Origin: an uncultured Ectothiorhodospiraceae bacterium
GTDB lineage: Bacteria > Pseudomonadota > Gammaproteobacteria > UBA6429 > Thiohalophilaceae
Direction: 5' to 3'
DNA: 64,000 nt
Assembly (NCBI GenBank): GCA_947260005.1
Contig: CAMYOL010000056.1
Location: 29,948-93,947, forward strand
Shown here: positions 1 through 8,782 of the stretch, piece after piece
Numbering within the stretch: the first letter of the stretch is position 1
Layout: every line of letters begins with the position of its first letter
Made by a program: the position numbers and the translations under genes
The notes under the pieces: model-generated
What the model was told of the DNA's origin: nothing
What the model saw: only the letters and a program-made list of their open reading frames with translations
The model's database searches: none

Positions 1-73
1 TACTCACAGTTAACAACCTTATCAAACTAGCCAACTATGAGCCTTTTTCAATTTGGTCGGGGTAGAGAGATTC
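1..73. repeat. Direct repeat, copy A (tRNA-Pro 3' end plus flank)
   Basis: These 73 bases recur without a mismatch at 190-262. The copy holds 53 bases of the sequence downstream of the tRNA-Pro gene and then the last 20 bases of the tRNA itself, including the encoded CCA (read on the minus strand). It is therefore a partial duplication of the tRNA 3' end and not a second tRNA gene. Confidence 0.95.
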
Positions 74-189
74 CTCCGCTATCGCCTCGCCCTTCGGGCC
101 GCCTCCGCTTCGCTACGGCGTTCCACAAATCTCCGATTTGTGGTCGAACTGCCGATTGATTTCGTCGGGAGTTCAAATCTCTCACCACC
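74..189. repeat. Palindrome-rich insert between tRNA-tail repeats
   Basis: This 116-base segment lies between the two 73-base repeats. It contains a hairpin at about 122-142 with arms CCACAAATC and GATTTGTGG. Near 166-189 there is a plus-strand sequence resembling a tRNA T-arm tail (GGGAGTTCAAATCTCTC), opposite in orientation to the real tRNA. The outer edges (GGTAGAGAGATT and AAATCTCTCACC) are imperfectly complementary, so the whole segment can fold on itself. No coding potential was seen. It could be a small non-autonomous element or the product of a rearrangement in a tRNA array. Confidence 0.6.
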
Positions 190-262
190 TACTCACAGTT
201 AACAACCTTATCAAACTAGCCAACTATGAGCCTTTTTCAATTTGGTCGGGGTAGAGAGATTC
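190..262. repeat. Direct repeat, copy B (overlaps tRNA-Pro)
   Basis: This copy is identical to 1-73. It includes the real 3' end of the tRNA-Pro gene (243-262), so it is probably the parental copy. Confidence 0.95.
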
Positions 263-319
263 GAACTCCCGACATCCTGCTCCCAAAGCAGGCGCGCTAC
301 CAGACTGCGCTATACCCCG
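243..319 (-). tRNA. tRNA-Pro (anticodon UGG)
   Basis: Read on the minus strand this gives a full 77-nt cloverleaf. The acceptor stem begins CGGGGTA and ends TACCCCG, followed by the discriminator A and an encoded CCA. The anticodon stem is CCTGC/GCAGG with loop TTTGGGA, so the anticodon is TGG, for proline CCN codons. The T-arm has the usual TTCGAAT loop. The gene is divergent from folD. Its last 20 bases are duplicated at 54-73. Confidence 0.97.
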
Positions 320-439
320 TTTCTAAGGCCGGCGATAATACTCTGGCCTTTGAATAAGGTCAAATACCATAGTAATTTTACTTGGCGAACAACGCGTTAC
401 CTGCGATCATAGCAACTTAATTTAGGAATTTTTGGATAT

Positions 440-1282
440 ATGGGCGCAAAATTAATCGATGGGAAGGCCATTGCCGCTGAATTACGGCAAGAATTAAAAC
501 GACAGGTCAAACAGCGTGAATCTGAAAATCTCACTGTCCCCGGACTTGCCGTCATTATGGTTGGGCAAGATCCTGCCTCAGCCGTTTATGTTCGAAATAA
601 GCGCAAGGCCTGTGAAGAAGTCGGTATCGCGTCCTTCGCTTATGATCTCGATAACAATACCAAAGAACCTGAGCTGTTTAAACTGATTGATGAATTGAAT
701 TCTAGATCCGATGTTAATGGAATCCTGGTTCAGCTGCCTTTACCTGAACACATCGATCAAAATAAAGTTTTAGAACGTATCGAACCACACAAAGATGTCG
801 ATGGCTTCCATCCCTATAACATCGGCCGGCTGGCATTACGAATGCCAATATTACGCTCCTGCACACCACGCGGAATTATGACTTTGCTGGAAAAATCGGT
901 CGGGGATGTTAAAGGAATGGATGCCGTCATTGTCGGTGCCTCAAATCACGTCGGGCGTCCGATGACGCTTGAGTTATTACTCGCCGGTGCCACGACCACA
1001 ACCTGTCACCGTTTTACTCACGACCTGTCAGAACAGGTTAAACGTGCGGATCTGGTGATTGTCGCCGTCGGTAAGCCTGGCATAGTCAAAGGCGAATGGA
1101 TAAAACCTGGCGCAATCGTGATTGACGTTGGCATTAATCGCTTGGACGATGGATCGCTCGTTGGTGATGTTGAGTTCGATTCAGCCAGTCAAAACGCCAG
1201 CTGGATTACCCCAGTTCCTGGCGGCGTTGGCCCGATGACCGTCGCAACCTTGCTACAAAATACCGTCGAGGCTGCCAAGTAA
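440..1282 (+). CDS. folD: Bifunctional methylenetetrahydrofolate dehydrogenase / methenyltetrahydrofolate cyclohydrolase
   Basis: FolD oxidises 5,10-methylene-THF with NADP and hydrolyses the product to 10-formyl-THF in the cytosol, supplying one-carbon units for purines and initiator tRNA. The 280-residue length is normal. Visible signatures are [14 protein letters not shown] with the catalytic Lys region near residue 55, [15 protein letters not shown], the Rossmann segment [11 protein letters not shown] and the C-terminal [13 protein letters not shown]. An AGGA lies about 12 bases before the ATG. The gene ends two bases before the stop of the convergent secreted-protein gene. It fits thematically with purF and folC further along, but it is transcribed alone. 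Confidence 0.97.
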   Translation: MGAKLIDGKAIAAELRQELKRQVKQRESENLTVPGLAVIMVGQDPASAVYVRNKRKACEEVGIASFAYDLDNNTKEPELFKLIDELNSRSDVNGILVQLPLPEHIDQNKVLERIEPHKDVDGFHPYNIGRLALRMPILRSCTPRGIMTLLEKSVGDVKGMDAVIVGASNHVGRPMTLELLLAGATTTTCHRFTHDLSEQVKRADLVIVAVGKPGIVKGEWIKPGAIVIDVGINRLDDGSLVGDVEFDSASQNASWITPVPGGVGPMTVATLLQNTVEAAK

Positions 1283-1284
1283 AG

Positions 1285-1929
1285 TTACTGTGGCGTTAAG
1301 TATTTTCCGGCTGAGTCGGGCATACCTTTAAAGCACGCTTTATAATCCGCCTGTTCCATCACATCCGAATAGCCGTCAAGCGCTTGAGCGATTTCATCTT
1401 CATCCAGAATAAAATTCACCTCTTCGCTTTTTAATTTACCCGTACACCGTTCAACAATTCGATCCCCGGTTGCCTCGAACGTGCGAAAGGCGTGTAAATC
1501 ACCATTATAGTTATGAAGACTGACTAAGGTTTGAGTAGGTGCATTACGATAGTCGGGCAAATAGGTCGCAGAATAGTCGCGCATTACGCGACCTTTTTCG
1601 TCTCGGACAAATACTTCGATTGAATGCATATGGTGGGGACTTTTGAGTTCCCATTGAACAATTGAAATCAATTTGCCATTTGACTTAGCGTAGTAACTCT
1701 CCTGTTTATAAAATTTCGGATTCCCCGAATAACCACCCAACTCAGTTTTTACATCAGTTTTCGTTTTGCTGGTAAGCTGTTTATGCAGTTGCAAAATATC
1801 GTCTGCAAATTTATTCCACTTTCGAGCATGTTCATTATCGCCTTTGACTTTTCCCGCCATCGCTGCAGACGAAACAAAAAACATGACCATTAAAATGCTT
1901 AGAGACCACCTGTATTTATTCTTATTCAT
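1285..1929 (-). CDS. Predicted exported protein of unknown function
   Basis: The ATG at 1929 is preferred over an in-frame TTG 18 bases upstream, because GAGAGA lies about 10 bases before the ATG. The product is about 214 residues. It starts with a signal peptide (basic NKNKYR, then a hydrophobic stretch, ending SSAAMA before GKVKG) and should be periplasmic. The rest is soluble and mixed in charge, with only two cysteines (RCTGK and KACFKG) that could form a disulphide. I do not recognise a family. It is convergent with folD and lies downstream of cysS on the same strand with a 66-base gap, so co-transcription with cysS is possible. Confidence 0.75.
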   Translation of the reverse strand: MNKNKYRWSLSILMVMFFVSSAAMAGKVKGDNEHARKWNKFADDILQLHKQLTSKTKTDVKTELGGYSGNPKFYKQESYYAKSNGKLISIVQWELKSPHHMHSIEVFVRDEKGRVMRDYSATYLPDYRNAPTQTLVSLHNYNGDLHAFRTFEATGDRIVERCTGKLKSEEVNFILDEDEIAQALDGYSDVMEQADYKACFKGMPDSAGKYLTPQ

Positions 1930-1995
1930 CGTTTTAGTATCTCTCAATTTATTAGCTTAAGTCTTCAGAGTGTATAAACGTTACAAAGTTCAGTG

Positions 1996-3396
1996 TTATT
2001 CACGACGCCATGTCGTTCCGTCCGACCCATCTTCAAGAACGATACCTTGTTCGAGTAACTCATCGCGAATGTTATCCGATAATGAAAAATCTTTGTCTGC
2101 CCGAGCCTGGTTACGTTGAACGATTTTCTGTTCAATTTCATCAGCTGAAAGCTCTCCAGACTGTCCCGCTTGTAAAAACTCCTCGGCATCTCGTTGTAAT
2201 AACCCTAACAGTTTAGCAAGTGATTTCAGCTCAATGGCATAATTCATCGCAACATCAGGCTGGCTTGATTTTAATTTATTTATCTCATGCGCTAATTCAA
2301 ACAAAATGGCCTGCGCTTCAGACGTTGCGAAATCATTGTCCATTGCAGCAAAAAAGCGGGTTGAAAATTCTGACTGCATGGCTGGCTTACTCGATACTGA
2401 TTCGTCGATGTTTATGCCTCTAATCGCAGTATATAATGTCGTTAATGCATTCTTTGCATTATCCAGATGCACATTAGAATAATTTAATGGTCCTCGATAA
2501 TGACTACTTAGTATGAAATAACGTAGAACTTCAGGATCGTATTGTTCCAGAACTTCACGGATAGTAAAAAAATTCCCCAGTGACTTGGCCATTTTCTCAT
2601 TATCGATTTGAACAAATCCGTTATGCATCCAGACATTCGCGAATGCCTCACCCGTTGCACCACAGCTCTGTGCGATTTCATTTTCGTGATGAGGGAATTT
2701 CAAATCCATGCCACCACCATGAATATCAAAATGATTTCCGAGACAATGAGTCGACATCGCAGAACATTCAATGTGCCAGCCTGGTCTTCCCTTACCCCAG
2801 GGCGAATCCCAATGGGGCTCATCCGGTTTTGCTGATTTCCACAAGACAAAATCCAGTGGATCGCGCTTGGCCTCGTCCACCTCAACCCGTGCGCCGGCAC
2901 GCAGGTCATCAAGCTGTCGACCGGAAAGTTGGCCATAGGTTTCAAATTTAGAGACCGCATAATAGACGTCGCCATTCTCAGCCTGATAGGCAAATTCTTT
3001 ATCAACCAGAGCCTGGATCATGTCGATAATCTGCTGCATATGGGCCGTCGCACGCGGCTCTTCATTTGGTGAAATGACGCCCAATGCTTCAGCATCGACG
3101 TTCATCGCATCAATAAATTCATTCGTTAGATCCGTTATGTTCACACCCCGTTCATTCGCGCGAGCGATAATCTTGTCGTCGATATCCGTGATATTTCGAA
3201 TATAGGTAACATGGTCAGCCCCAAAAACATGAGTCAGGTACCGATAAACAACATCAAATACGACCAGAACACGCGCATGACCAATATGGCAGTAATCATA
3301 GACGGTCATGCCACAAACATAGATGCGGACATTATTTTCATCGAGAGGGCGAAAGGGCTGTGTTTTTTTCGTTAAGCTGTTATAAATCTCTAGCAT
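1996..3396 (-). CDS. cysS: Cysteinyl-tRNA synthetase
   Basis: This class I synthetase charges tRNA-Cys in the cytosol. The start used is the ATG at 3396, giving MLEIYNSL as is usual in this family; a TTG two codons upstream is the alternative. Length is 466 residues, as expected. The HIGH motif appears as [10 protein letters not shown] near residue 35 and KMSKS as KMAKSLGN near 267. The zinc ligands are the Cys of YVCGMTV, the Cys in HIECSAM and the His/Glu in [10 protein letters not shown]. The C-terminal helical DALR region follows. It is divergent from ppiA across about 120 bases that hold both promoters. Confidence 0.98.
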   Translation of the reverse strand: MLEIYNSLTKKTQPFRPLDENNVRIYVCGMTVYDYCHIGHARVLVVFDVVYRYLTHVFGADHVTYIRNITDIDDKIIARANERGVNITDLTNEFIDAMNVDAEALGVISPNEEPRATAHMQQIIDMIQALVDKEFAYQAENGDVYYAVSKFETYGQLSGRQLDDLRAGARVEVDEAKRDPLDFVLWKSAKPDEPHWDSPWGKGRPGWHIECSAMSTHCLGNHFDIHGGGMDLKFPHHENEIAQSCGATGEAFANVWMHNGFVQIDNEKMAKSLGNFFTIREVLEQYDPEVLRYFILSSHYRGPLNYSNVHLDNAKNALTTLYTAIRGINIDESVSSKPAMQSEFSTRFFAAMDNDFATSEAQAILFELAHEINKLKSSQPDVAMNYAIELKSLAKLLGLLQRDAEEFLQAGQSGELSADEIEQKIVQRNQARADKDFSLSDNIRDELLEQGIVLEDGSDGTTWRRE

Positions 3397-3515
3397 GGAC
3401 AAAGACTACTCAAATTGTGTGATGGGCTAGAGTAAACGAAAAATGAACGCTGCACAAAACCTCAAGTCGGTTTAAAATACCGCCCATCGAACCAAGTGAA
3501 GAATAAGGAAGAATC

Positions 3516-4166
3516 ATGCTAACAACCAAAACGGTAATTCGCCTCATTGCAACAGGGTTATTTTTTGCTCTTTTTACAGCCGCACAAGCTGTTGAAAAAC
3601 CAAAGGTGAAAATTCAGACAAACCATGGCGACATTATAATTGAGCTAGATGCAGAAAAGGCTCCTAAAACCGTGGCCAACTTTTTACAGTACGTTGAAGA
3701 CAAGTTTTACACCAACACCATCTTTCACCGAGTCATGGCTAATTTTATGATCCAGGGTGGCGGATTTACACCGACGTTTGAACGCAAAGAAACCCGCGCG
3801 CCTGTTATTAATGAAGCCGATAATGGCTTAAGTAATGTTCGCGGTTCAATAGCGATGGCCAGGACATCTGACCCGCATTCGGCCTCCGCCCAGTTTTTTA
3901 TCAACGTAGTCGACAATCAAAGCCTGGACCACACCAGTAAAACACCGCGCGGATTTGGCTATGCTGTGTTTGGCAAAGTCGTTAAAGGAATGAATGTCGT
4001 TGATACCATACGCAATATTCCAACCGGTCCTGGTGGACCTTTTCCGATGAATGTCCCCAAGTCATCCGCCATTATTCTTGGAATGACCTATATGAATAAA
4101 CCCGCTCCAGTTGCCGCTCCAGGCACTACTGACGCTCCAACTGCTCCAGCCTTAAAAGGAAATTAA
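3516..4166 (+). CDS. ppiA: Exported cyclophilin-type peptidyl-prolyl isomerase
   Basis: This enzyme catalyses cis-trans isomerisation of prolyl bonds in proteins of the periplasm. A signal peptide is visible (RLIATGLFFALFTAAQAVE), followed by the cyclophilin fold: GDIIIELDAEKAPKTVANF, the active-site [31 protein letters not shown] and GYAVFGKVVKGMNVVD. The C-terminus has an added tail rich in Ala and Pro (PAPVAAPGTTDAPTAPA), probably a flexible extension. It is the first gene of a three-gene set, ppiA-ppiB-lpxH, with three bases to ppiB. An AAGGAAGAATC sequence before the ATG supplies the ribosome binding site. Confidence 0.95.
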   Translation: MLTTKTVIRLIATGLFFALFTAAQAVEKPKVKIQTNHGDIIIELDAEKAPKTVANFLQYVEDKFYTNTIFHRVMANFMIQGGGFTPTFERKETRAPVINEADNGLSNVRGSIAMARTSDPHSASAQFFINVVDNQSLDHTSKTPRGFGYAVFGKVVKGMNVVDTIRNIPTGPGGPFPMNVPKSSAIILGMTYMNKPAPVAAPGTTDAPTAPALKGN

Positions 4167-4169
4167 ACT

Positions 4170-4664
4170 ATGATCCGCATGACAACTAACAAAGGTGTAA
4201 TTGAGATTGAGCTGGATACTGAAAAAGCACCTGTCACGACTGAAAACTTTACCGCATATGTAAACGATGGCTTTTATGATGGAACCATCTTTCATAGAGT
4301 TATTGAAACCTTCATGATCCAGGGGGGTGGTATGGAACCCGGCATGAAAGAAAAGCAAACCAGAGAACCAATAAAAAATGAGGCTGACAATGGCCTGAAA
4401 AATGAGCGCGGCACATTAGCAATGGCGCGCACTAATGATCCCCACTCGGCCACTGCGCAGTTTTTTATTAATGTCACCGACAATGCATTTCTAAATCACT
4501 CGTCACCAAGCATGGATGGCTGGGGTTATTGTGTCTTTGGAAAAGTCGTCAATGGAATGGATGTCGTAGATGAAATAAAAGGGGTTGCCACCACCACCTC
4601 TGGCTTTCATCAAGATGTTCCGGCTGAAGATGTCATCATTGAAAAGGCTGAAGTCATCGATTAG
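4170..4664 (+). CDS. ppiB: Cytoplasmic cyclophilin-type peptidyl-prolyl isomerase
   Basis: This is a 164-residue cyclophilin without a signal peptide, so it acts in the cytosol. It matches its neighbour ppiA through the catalytic core: [31 protein letters not shown] and [18 protein letters not shown]. It starts three bases after the ppiA stop, and the Shine-Dalgarno AAAGGA lies inside the end of ppiA, so the two are co-transcribed and probably translationally coupled. The pair looks like an ancient tandem duplication with one copy gaining an export signal. The order ppiB-lpxH is common in gammaproteobacteria. Confidence 0.96.
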   Translation: MIRMTTNKGVIEIELDTEKAPVTTENFTAYVNDGFYDGTIFHRVIETFMIQGGGMEPGMKEKQTREPIKNEADNGLKNERGTLAMARTNDPHSATAQFFINVTDNAFLNHSSPSMDGWGYCVFGKVVNGMDVVDEIKGVATTTSGFHQDVPAEDVIIEKAEVID

Positions 4665-4675
4665 TAAAAATCTAT

Positions 4676-5395
4676 ATGTCGACCTTATTCATCTCTGATT
4701 TGCATTTAAGTCAGGAACGACCCCAAATTACTGAGTTGTTCCTGACTTTTTTACAACGTCACGCGGTCAACGCCGAGGCTCTGTATATTCTCGGTGATCT
4801 TTTCGAAGTATGGCTGGGTGACGATATGATCCTGCCTGACTATCAGTCCTCTATTGAACAAATTCATACCCTGGTTGAGAAGGGAACGCCGGTTTACATA
4901 ATGTATGGCAATCGTGATTTTCTGATGCGAGAGCAATTTGAGAACCTTAGTGGTGCCAAATTGATCCATGAACCTTACCTTATTGATTTATACGGCACAA
5001 ATACATTATTACTTCATGGCGACACCTTATGCACCGATGATATCGAATATCAAAAGTTTCGAATGATGGTACGCAATCCCCAATGGCAAGACGAGATGTT
5101 AAGTAAACCACCAGCCGAACGACTTGCCCTGGCGAAAAAATTCCGTGAGATCAGTAAATCAGAGACGGCGCAAAAAGAAAATGACATTATGGATGTAAAT
5201 CAGCAAACCGTATTACAAACCATGCGTGATAACAGCGTATATAACCTGATTCATGGTCATACTCACCGTCCTGATACTCATAAATTCATGATCGATAACG
5301 TTGAGGCGACCAGGACCGTACTAGCAGACTGGTTTAAAGAGGGATGCTACTTAAGCGTCGATGCTAATGGATACCAGACCAATACGATACGATAA
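4676..5395 (+). CDS. lpxH: UDP-2,3-diacylglucosamine diphosphatase
   Basis: LpxH hydrolyses UDP-2,3-diacylglucosamine to lipid X, the fourth step of lipid A synthesis at the inner membrane face. All metal ligands of the calcineurin-like fold are in place: D8 and H10 (ISDLHLS), D41 (LGDLFEVWLGDD), N79 (YGNRDF), H114 (LLHGDTL), and H193, H195 and H197 (IHGHTHRPD). The length of 239 residues is normal. It follows ppiB by 11 bases with a poor Shine-Dalgarno, suggesting coupling to ppiB. It shows that the cell is Gram-negative and makes lipid A by the LpxH branch rather than LpxI or LpxG. Confidence 0.97.
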   Translation: MSTLFISDLHLSQERPQITELFLTFLQRHAVNAEALYILGDLFEVWLGDDMILPDYQSSIEQIHTLVEKGTPVYIMYGNRDFLMREQFENLSGAKLIHEPYLIDLYGTNTLLLHGDTLCTDDIEYQKFRMMVRNPQWQDEMLSKPPAERLALAKKFREISKSETAQKENDIMDVNQQTVLQTMRDNSVYNLIHGHTHRPDTHKFMIDNVEATRTVLADWFKEGCYLSVDANGYQTNTIR

Positions 5396-5451
5396 TTACC
5401 CCACCTTCAGGAATAAGTCGGTAATCCTGAAAAACAAAGCTAACGCCGCCA

Positions 5452-6261
5452 TTATTTTGTATCCTGATTTTTCTGATCCTGGTCTTTGCTTTTACTCTCA
5501 GCTTTAGCCGCCTCATCTAACTCCTGCTCAGAAAATACTTTTTGATTCATCATGTCGACACGGCCTTCGCGAAACTCTTGTACCGTATAAGAAAAATACT
5601 CTTTAGGTAACACAAACAAACTTGCATCTGCTTTATAACGATCATTGTAGTCGACAAGACTCCTGGCATAACCCGGCTTCCATTCCTGAACCGGAAACCC
5701 ATGCTCTAGATGTCGGGTAGGTGCGAAGGTGCTCATAGAAATGGCACATGGATCATGCATATCGGCAGGCATAATATTAAATGTTGATGCACTATCAGTG
5801 GCTAATACCTGGTGAAACTCTATCATTGCCTCTACAGCAGCAGGCATTAGTCCTTCTGCGCTTATCACATCAAAGCATTCCTGGCCATTAGTAGAATGTC
5901 GACGATGAACAAGAGCAACGCCTGCAATTTTAGGCGCATCTTTAACATCATCAATAATCTTTACTGAATGATTGAGCGCTATTGGAGGTGCGACATCCGT
6001 TTCTTTGCCATGGACAACCATCGTGCTTTTCATTTCATGATTAACACTGTAGGCAACTTTGTTGGCTCTATCAAATAGTAAAAATGTATTTGAGTCATCG
6101 CCTTCATCAAAACGAATATATTTAGAGCTCACAATAATGCGTGTCTTATAGGCTTCAACACCCTCTTCATTTTCGACATAAACAATGAGTTGGTCCTGTG
6201 GCGTTTGCTGACATGCCGCCACCAGTAAAGCAAACAAAGTAATTATAATTTTTTTCATCAT
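5452..6261 (-). CDS. Predicted lipoprotein of unknown function
   Basis: The 269-residue product starts with a lipoprotein signal (KKIIITLFALLVAACQQ) with the lipobox LVAAC, so the mature protein should begin at that Cys. No family is recognised. The body is mixed alpha/beta in look, with one further cysteine pair (QECFDV and DPCAIS). The C-terminus is a charged tail rich in Lys, Asp and Gln, probably disordered. The start ATG overlaps the stop of the DUF455 gene upstream in an ATGA arrangement, so the two are tightly coupled. That link to a ferritin-like protein is the only functional hint. Confidence 0.85.
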   Translation of the reverse strand: MMKKIIITLFALLVAACQQTPQDQLIVYVENEEGVEAYKTRIIVSSKYIRFDEGDDSNTFLLFDRANKVAYSVNHEMKSTMVVHGKETDVAPPIALNHSVKIIDDVKDAPKIAGVALVHRRHSTNGQECFDVISAEGLMPAAVEAMIEFHQVLATDSASTFNIMPADMHDPCAISMSTFAPTRHLEHGFPVQEWKPGYARSLVDYNDRYKADASLFVLPKEYFSYTVQEFREGRVDMMNQKVFSEQELDEAAKAESKSKDQDQKNQDTK

Positions 6262-7088
6262 GATCCAGCCTGTTCTAAGTATTCAAGTTCGTCAGCAGTA
6301 AATCCGGCCTGTTTTCGTCTTACGTGATCATACGGCCCTCTTATCCCACCATGCATATGTTTCTCGATTAGTTGTTTAAACGTTTCAAGTGGAGACAGCC
6401 CCCTTTGTTCGCAAAAATATCGATACCAACGTGTCCCAATCTCCACATGCCCTACTTCGTCACGTTGAATAATACCTAAAATTTCTACCATCGCTTCATC
6501 ACCAACCTGTTCAAATTTAGTGATAATTCCTGGCGTTACATCCAGTCCTCTTGCTTCCATAACACGCGGTACTAATGCCATACGAACTAATACATCATAA
6601 TCTGTCTCGATGGCCATCTCCCACAACCCATTATGCCCACTAAAATCACCATATGCATAGCCCAGCTTGTTGAGATGGCCTGCGACTAAACTAAAATGAT
6701 AGGCCTCTTCTTGTGCAACGAGTAACCAGTCAGCATAAAATGATCGCGGCTGGCCTCGAAAACGGTACACGACATCCAAAGCCAGATTGATCGCGTTAAA
6801 TTCGATGTGTGCTATCGAATGAATCAGGGCCGCTCTGCCCTCTTCATCATGTATGCTGCGTTTACTGAGATCTCGAGGAGAAACAAGAACAGGACGTTCG
6901 GGACGACCAGGTTTAGGTATTGAATGAGCTGTGGGCTCCGCTTCTATTAAAAAGTCCCGTTGTTGAAATTGCTCACTTAATGCGTTTGTTAGCAACATTT
7001 TTTGCTCAACGTTCGCCGCCATCAAACAGGTATAGGCTGAGTCATGAACAGATTGATTAGCAAAAGTTGTCATTAATTTGTTAGACAT
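6258..7088 (-). CDS. DUF455 ferritin-like protein
   Basis: The 276-residue protein belongs to the DUF455 family, whose fold is related to ferritin and to the tRNA hydroxylase MiaE. Candidate di-iron ligands are visible: HIEFNAINLALD near residue 90, QEEAYHFSLVAGHL near 125, a Glu/Asp helix around GDEAMVEI, and RDEVGHVEIG near 210. This E-xx-H pattern fits a dinuclear iron site. The biochemical role of the family is not established. It is the first gene of a two-gene unit with the lipoprotein, and a 37-base gap separates it from the glycerate kinase gene upstream on the same strand, so all three may be one transcript. Confidence 0.9.
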   Translation of the reverse strand: MSNKLMTTFANQSVHDSAYTCLMAANVEQKMLLTNALSEQFQQRDFLIEAEPTAHSIPKPGRPERPVLVSPRDLSKRSIHDEEGRAALIHSIAHIEFNAINLALDVVYRFRGQPRSFYADWLLVAQEEAYHFSLVAGHLNKLGYAYGDFSGHNGLWEMAIETDYDVLVRMALVPRVMEARGLDVTPGIITKFEQVGDEAMVEILGIIQRDEVGHVEIGTRWYRYFCEQRGLSPLETFKQLIEKHMHGGIRGPYDHVRRKQAGFTADELEYLEQAGS

Positions 7089-7125
7089 CCGAATATTATA
7101 TCAAAATATAACGGTCGACCGTGCT

Positions 7126-8388
7126 CTATTCAGAATTTGTATATTTAAGCGCAATAATAAGATCCATAACATTGGTATCGGTCGGGCCGGTATCAATCAA
7201 GTCGCCTGTCTCGCTTAAATAGTAACCCGCATTCGCCTTTTGCAACTCTTCGGATGCGTCTAAACCCAATTCCAGACCTCTTGAGATGGTTTGGCCATCA
7301 ATGAGTGCACCTGCCGCCTCACCCGGTCCATCACTGCCATCAGTACCTGCCACGAGTACGACAATATCTAAACCATTTATGTATTCGGCTATGGCCAAGG
7401 CAAGACTCTGGCAGCGCCCTCCCTGCCCCGGCTTATCAGGTAAGGTTAATACACATTCTCCCCCCCAAATATACAGCCCCGGTTCTCCATCAATTAAGTT
7501 TTTAGAAATAAGGTCAGCCGCCTGAATTAATTCAAGATAGATTTCCTGGTTGATTTGAACAGGAAGATTAATTGATTTTGCCCTCTCAGAAATCGCCTCT
7601 CGAGCACGTTGATTATCAGCAAGAATGTGATGTTGAATCTTTGTTGGCATCTTCTGCATGGATTTTTGCATTTCCGGCTCAGTCCGAATTAAGAATGATA
7701 ACCATTCTGGTAAAGGCATCGCTTCTGATATTCTCGGCTTTTCTTCAGAATGATCGTTTACAACAAGCAGCCCAGAACCAATTACTGACAAATCATTCCC
7801 TTCTACATCTGAAATGGTCAATTGCAAAACATGTTCACTATTGATGTAATTTAATAACCTTCCGTCTTTTATCTTAGAAATTGACTTCCGCATGGCATTT
7901 ATCTGACTAATTGAAAAAGGCTGCGACATACACCAGTCATTTAGTTTTTCAAGCTGTTGCAGCTTTATCTTTTCGTCTAAGACTTCAACCAGGGAGGATG
8001 TGCCGCCTGAAATCAGCATTAAAAGCAATTCATTACCTTTCACTTGTTCTATGAACGAAACAAGTTGCTGCCCGGCCAATAAGCTTCGCTCCGAAGGAAT
8101 CGGATGATCTGATTCAATTTGGGTAATTCTTTGATCAAACTGCCCGTGACTATACCCCTGCTTGGTGATCACAAGCCCGGATCGCAGTTTGTCTCCCAGG
8201 CCAGAAATTGCCCCCTGCATCATACCTGCAGCCGCCTTGCCAATGGCCACAGCCCGTACATTTCTAGTGGATAAAGGATTTGAAACAAAAAACGCTTTTG
8301 TACAATGCTGGCCATCAACTGCCGAAAGAGCAATTGAAAACATTGTTAACAATTGGTTTCTAACCGTTGTTACTTGTTTAGGATTCAT
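7126..8388 (-). CDS. Glycerate 2-kinase (MOFRL / DUF4147 family)
   Basis: This 420-residue protein has the two-domain glycerate 2-kinase architecture known as GckA or TtuD. The N-terminal DUF4147 domain shows VAIGKAAAGMMQGA, SDHPIPSERS and LLMLISGGTSSLVEV. The C-terminal MOFRL domain shows GGRCQSLALAIA, VLVAGTDGSDGPGEAAGA and the terminal DTGPTDTNVMDLII. It phosphorylates D-glycerate at C2 with ATP, feeding glyoxylate or serine-cycle carbon into glycolysis. No other glycerate pathway gene is nearby. The ATG at 8388 gives the standard N-terminus. Confidence 0.92.
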   Translation of the reverse strand: MNPKQVTTVRNQLLTMFSIALSAVDGQHCTKAFFVSNPLSTRNVRAVAIGKAAAGMMQGAISGLGDKLRSGLVITKQGYSHGQFDQRITQIESDHPIPSERSLLAGQQLVSFIEQVKGNELLLMLISGGTSSLVEVLDEKIKLQQLEKLNDWCMSQPFSISQINAMRKSISKIKDGRLLNYINSEHVLQLTISDVEGNDLSVIGSGLLVVNDHSEEKPRISEAMPLPEWLSFLIRTEPEMQKSMQKMPTKIQHHILADNQRAREAISERAKSINLPVQINQEIYLELIQAADLISKNLIDGEPGLYIWGGECVLTLPDKPGQGGRCQSLALAIAEYINGLDIVVLVAGTDGSDGPGEAAGALIDGQTISRGLELGLDASEELQKANAGYYLSETGDLIDTGPTDTNVMDLIIALKYTNSE

Positions 8389-8519
8389 CGACTTATATAC
8401 GTTTCTTAAAATAAAATTTAATTATTAACCTTACCTGAAAAACGTGAATTATTTGACGTTTTCTAATTGCTCTGCAATATTAAGTCATCATTCGTTGAAT
8501 TTCGCCACTGGAGGCAACT

Positions 8520-8711
8520 ATGCGTCTACCCCCATTTGTGTACGAAAGTTATCCAGTTCTTTATGTTCTGTGCGGTATCGCAGCCATGAGTATGGTCGAA
8601 TCCTTTTTGTCCTTTCTGTGCGGTTTGTTGCTGGCAATAGGTGGAATATCAATACTCTTTATGCGTCGTAATTATCGCATGATAAAAGATCAACTTGCTC
8701 ATCTAACATAA
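8520..8711 (+). CDS. Small two-helix membrane protein
   Basis: This is a 63-residue protein with a strong Shine-Dalgarno (GGAGG at about 8510-8514) six bases before the ATG, which is why it is preferred over an overlapping reading frame beginning at 8444. Two hydrophobic segments are visible (YPVLYVLCGIAAMSMV and FLSFLCGLLLAIGGISILFM), followed by a basic, positive-inside tail (RRNYRMIKDQ). No family is recognised. A strong terminator-like hairpin lies 31 bases after its stop, so it is probably a single-gene transcript. Confidence 0.7.
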   Translation: MRLPPFVYESYPVLYVLCGIAAMSMVESFLSFLCGLLLAIGGISILFMRRNYRMIKDQLAHLT

Positions 8712-8741
8712 ATCAACCTGACCAGATTTCAGTTCTTTTCG

Positions 8742-8777
8742 CGTCCACGTTATACTGCCGATAACGTGGACGTTTTT
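8742..8777 (+). terminator. Perfect 12-bp hairpin followed by T-tract
   Basis: The arms CGTCCACGTTAT (8742-8753) and ATAACGTGGACG (8761-8772) are perfect inverted repeats around a 7-base loop, followed by TTTTTCATTT. This is the form of a rho-independent terminator for the small membrane protein gene. Its T-tract ends directly at the Nudix start codon, which is unusual. It could also serve as a leader hairpin or an operator for the Nudix gene. Confidence 0.8.
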
Positions 8778-8782
8778 CATTT

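Noticed and set aside
2580-2951. A 123-codon plus-strand frame opposite cysS
   Set aside because: It is antisense to well-conserved cysS sequence, including the zinc-binding region.
5406-5431. Inverted repeat TTCAGGA/TCCTGAA between lpxH and the lipoprotein gene
   Set aside because: The stem is short and no T-tract follows on either strand, so a terminator call was not made.
8444-8671. A 75-codon plus-strand frame overlapping the small membrane protein
   Set aside because: It lacks a ribosome binding site, while the frame from 8520 has a GGAGG and forms two clear membrane helices.
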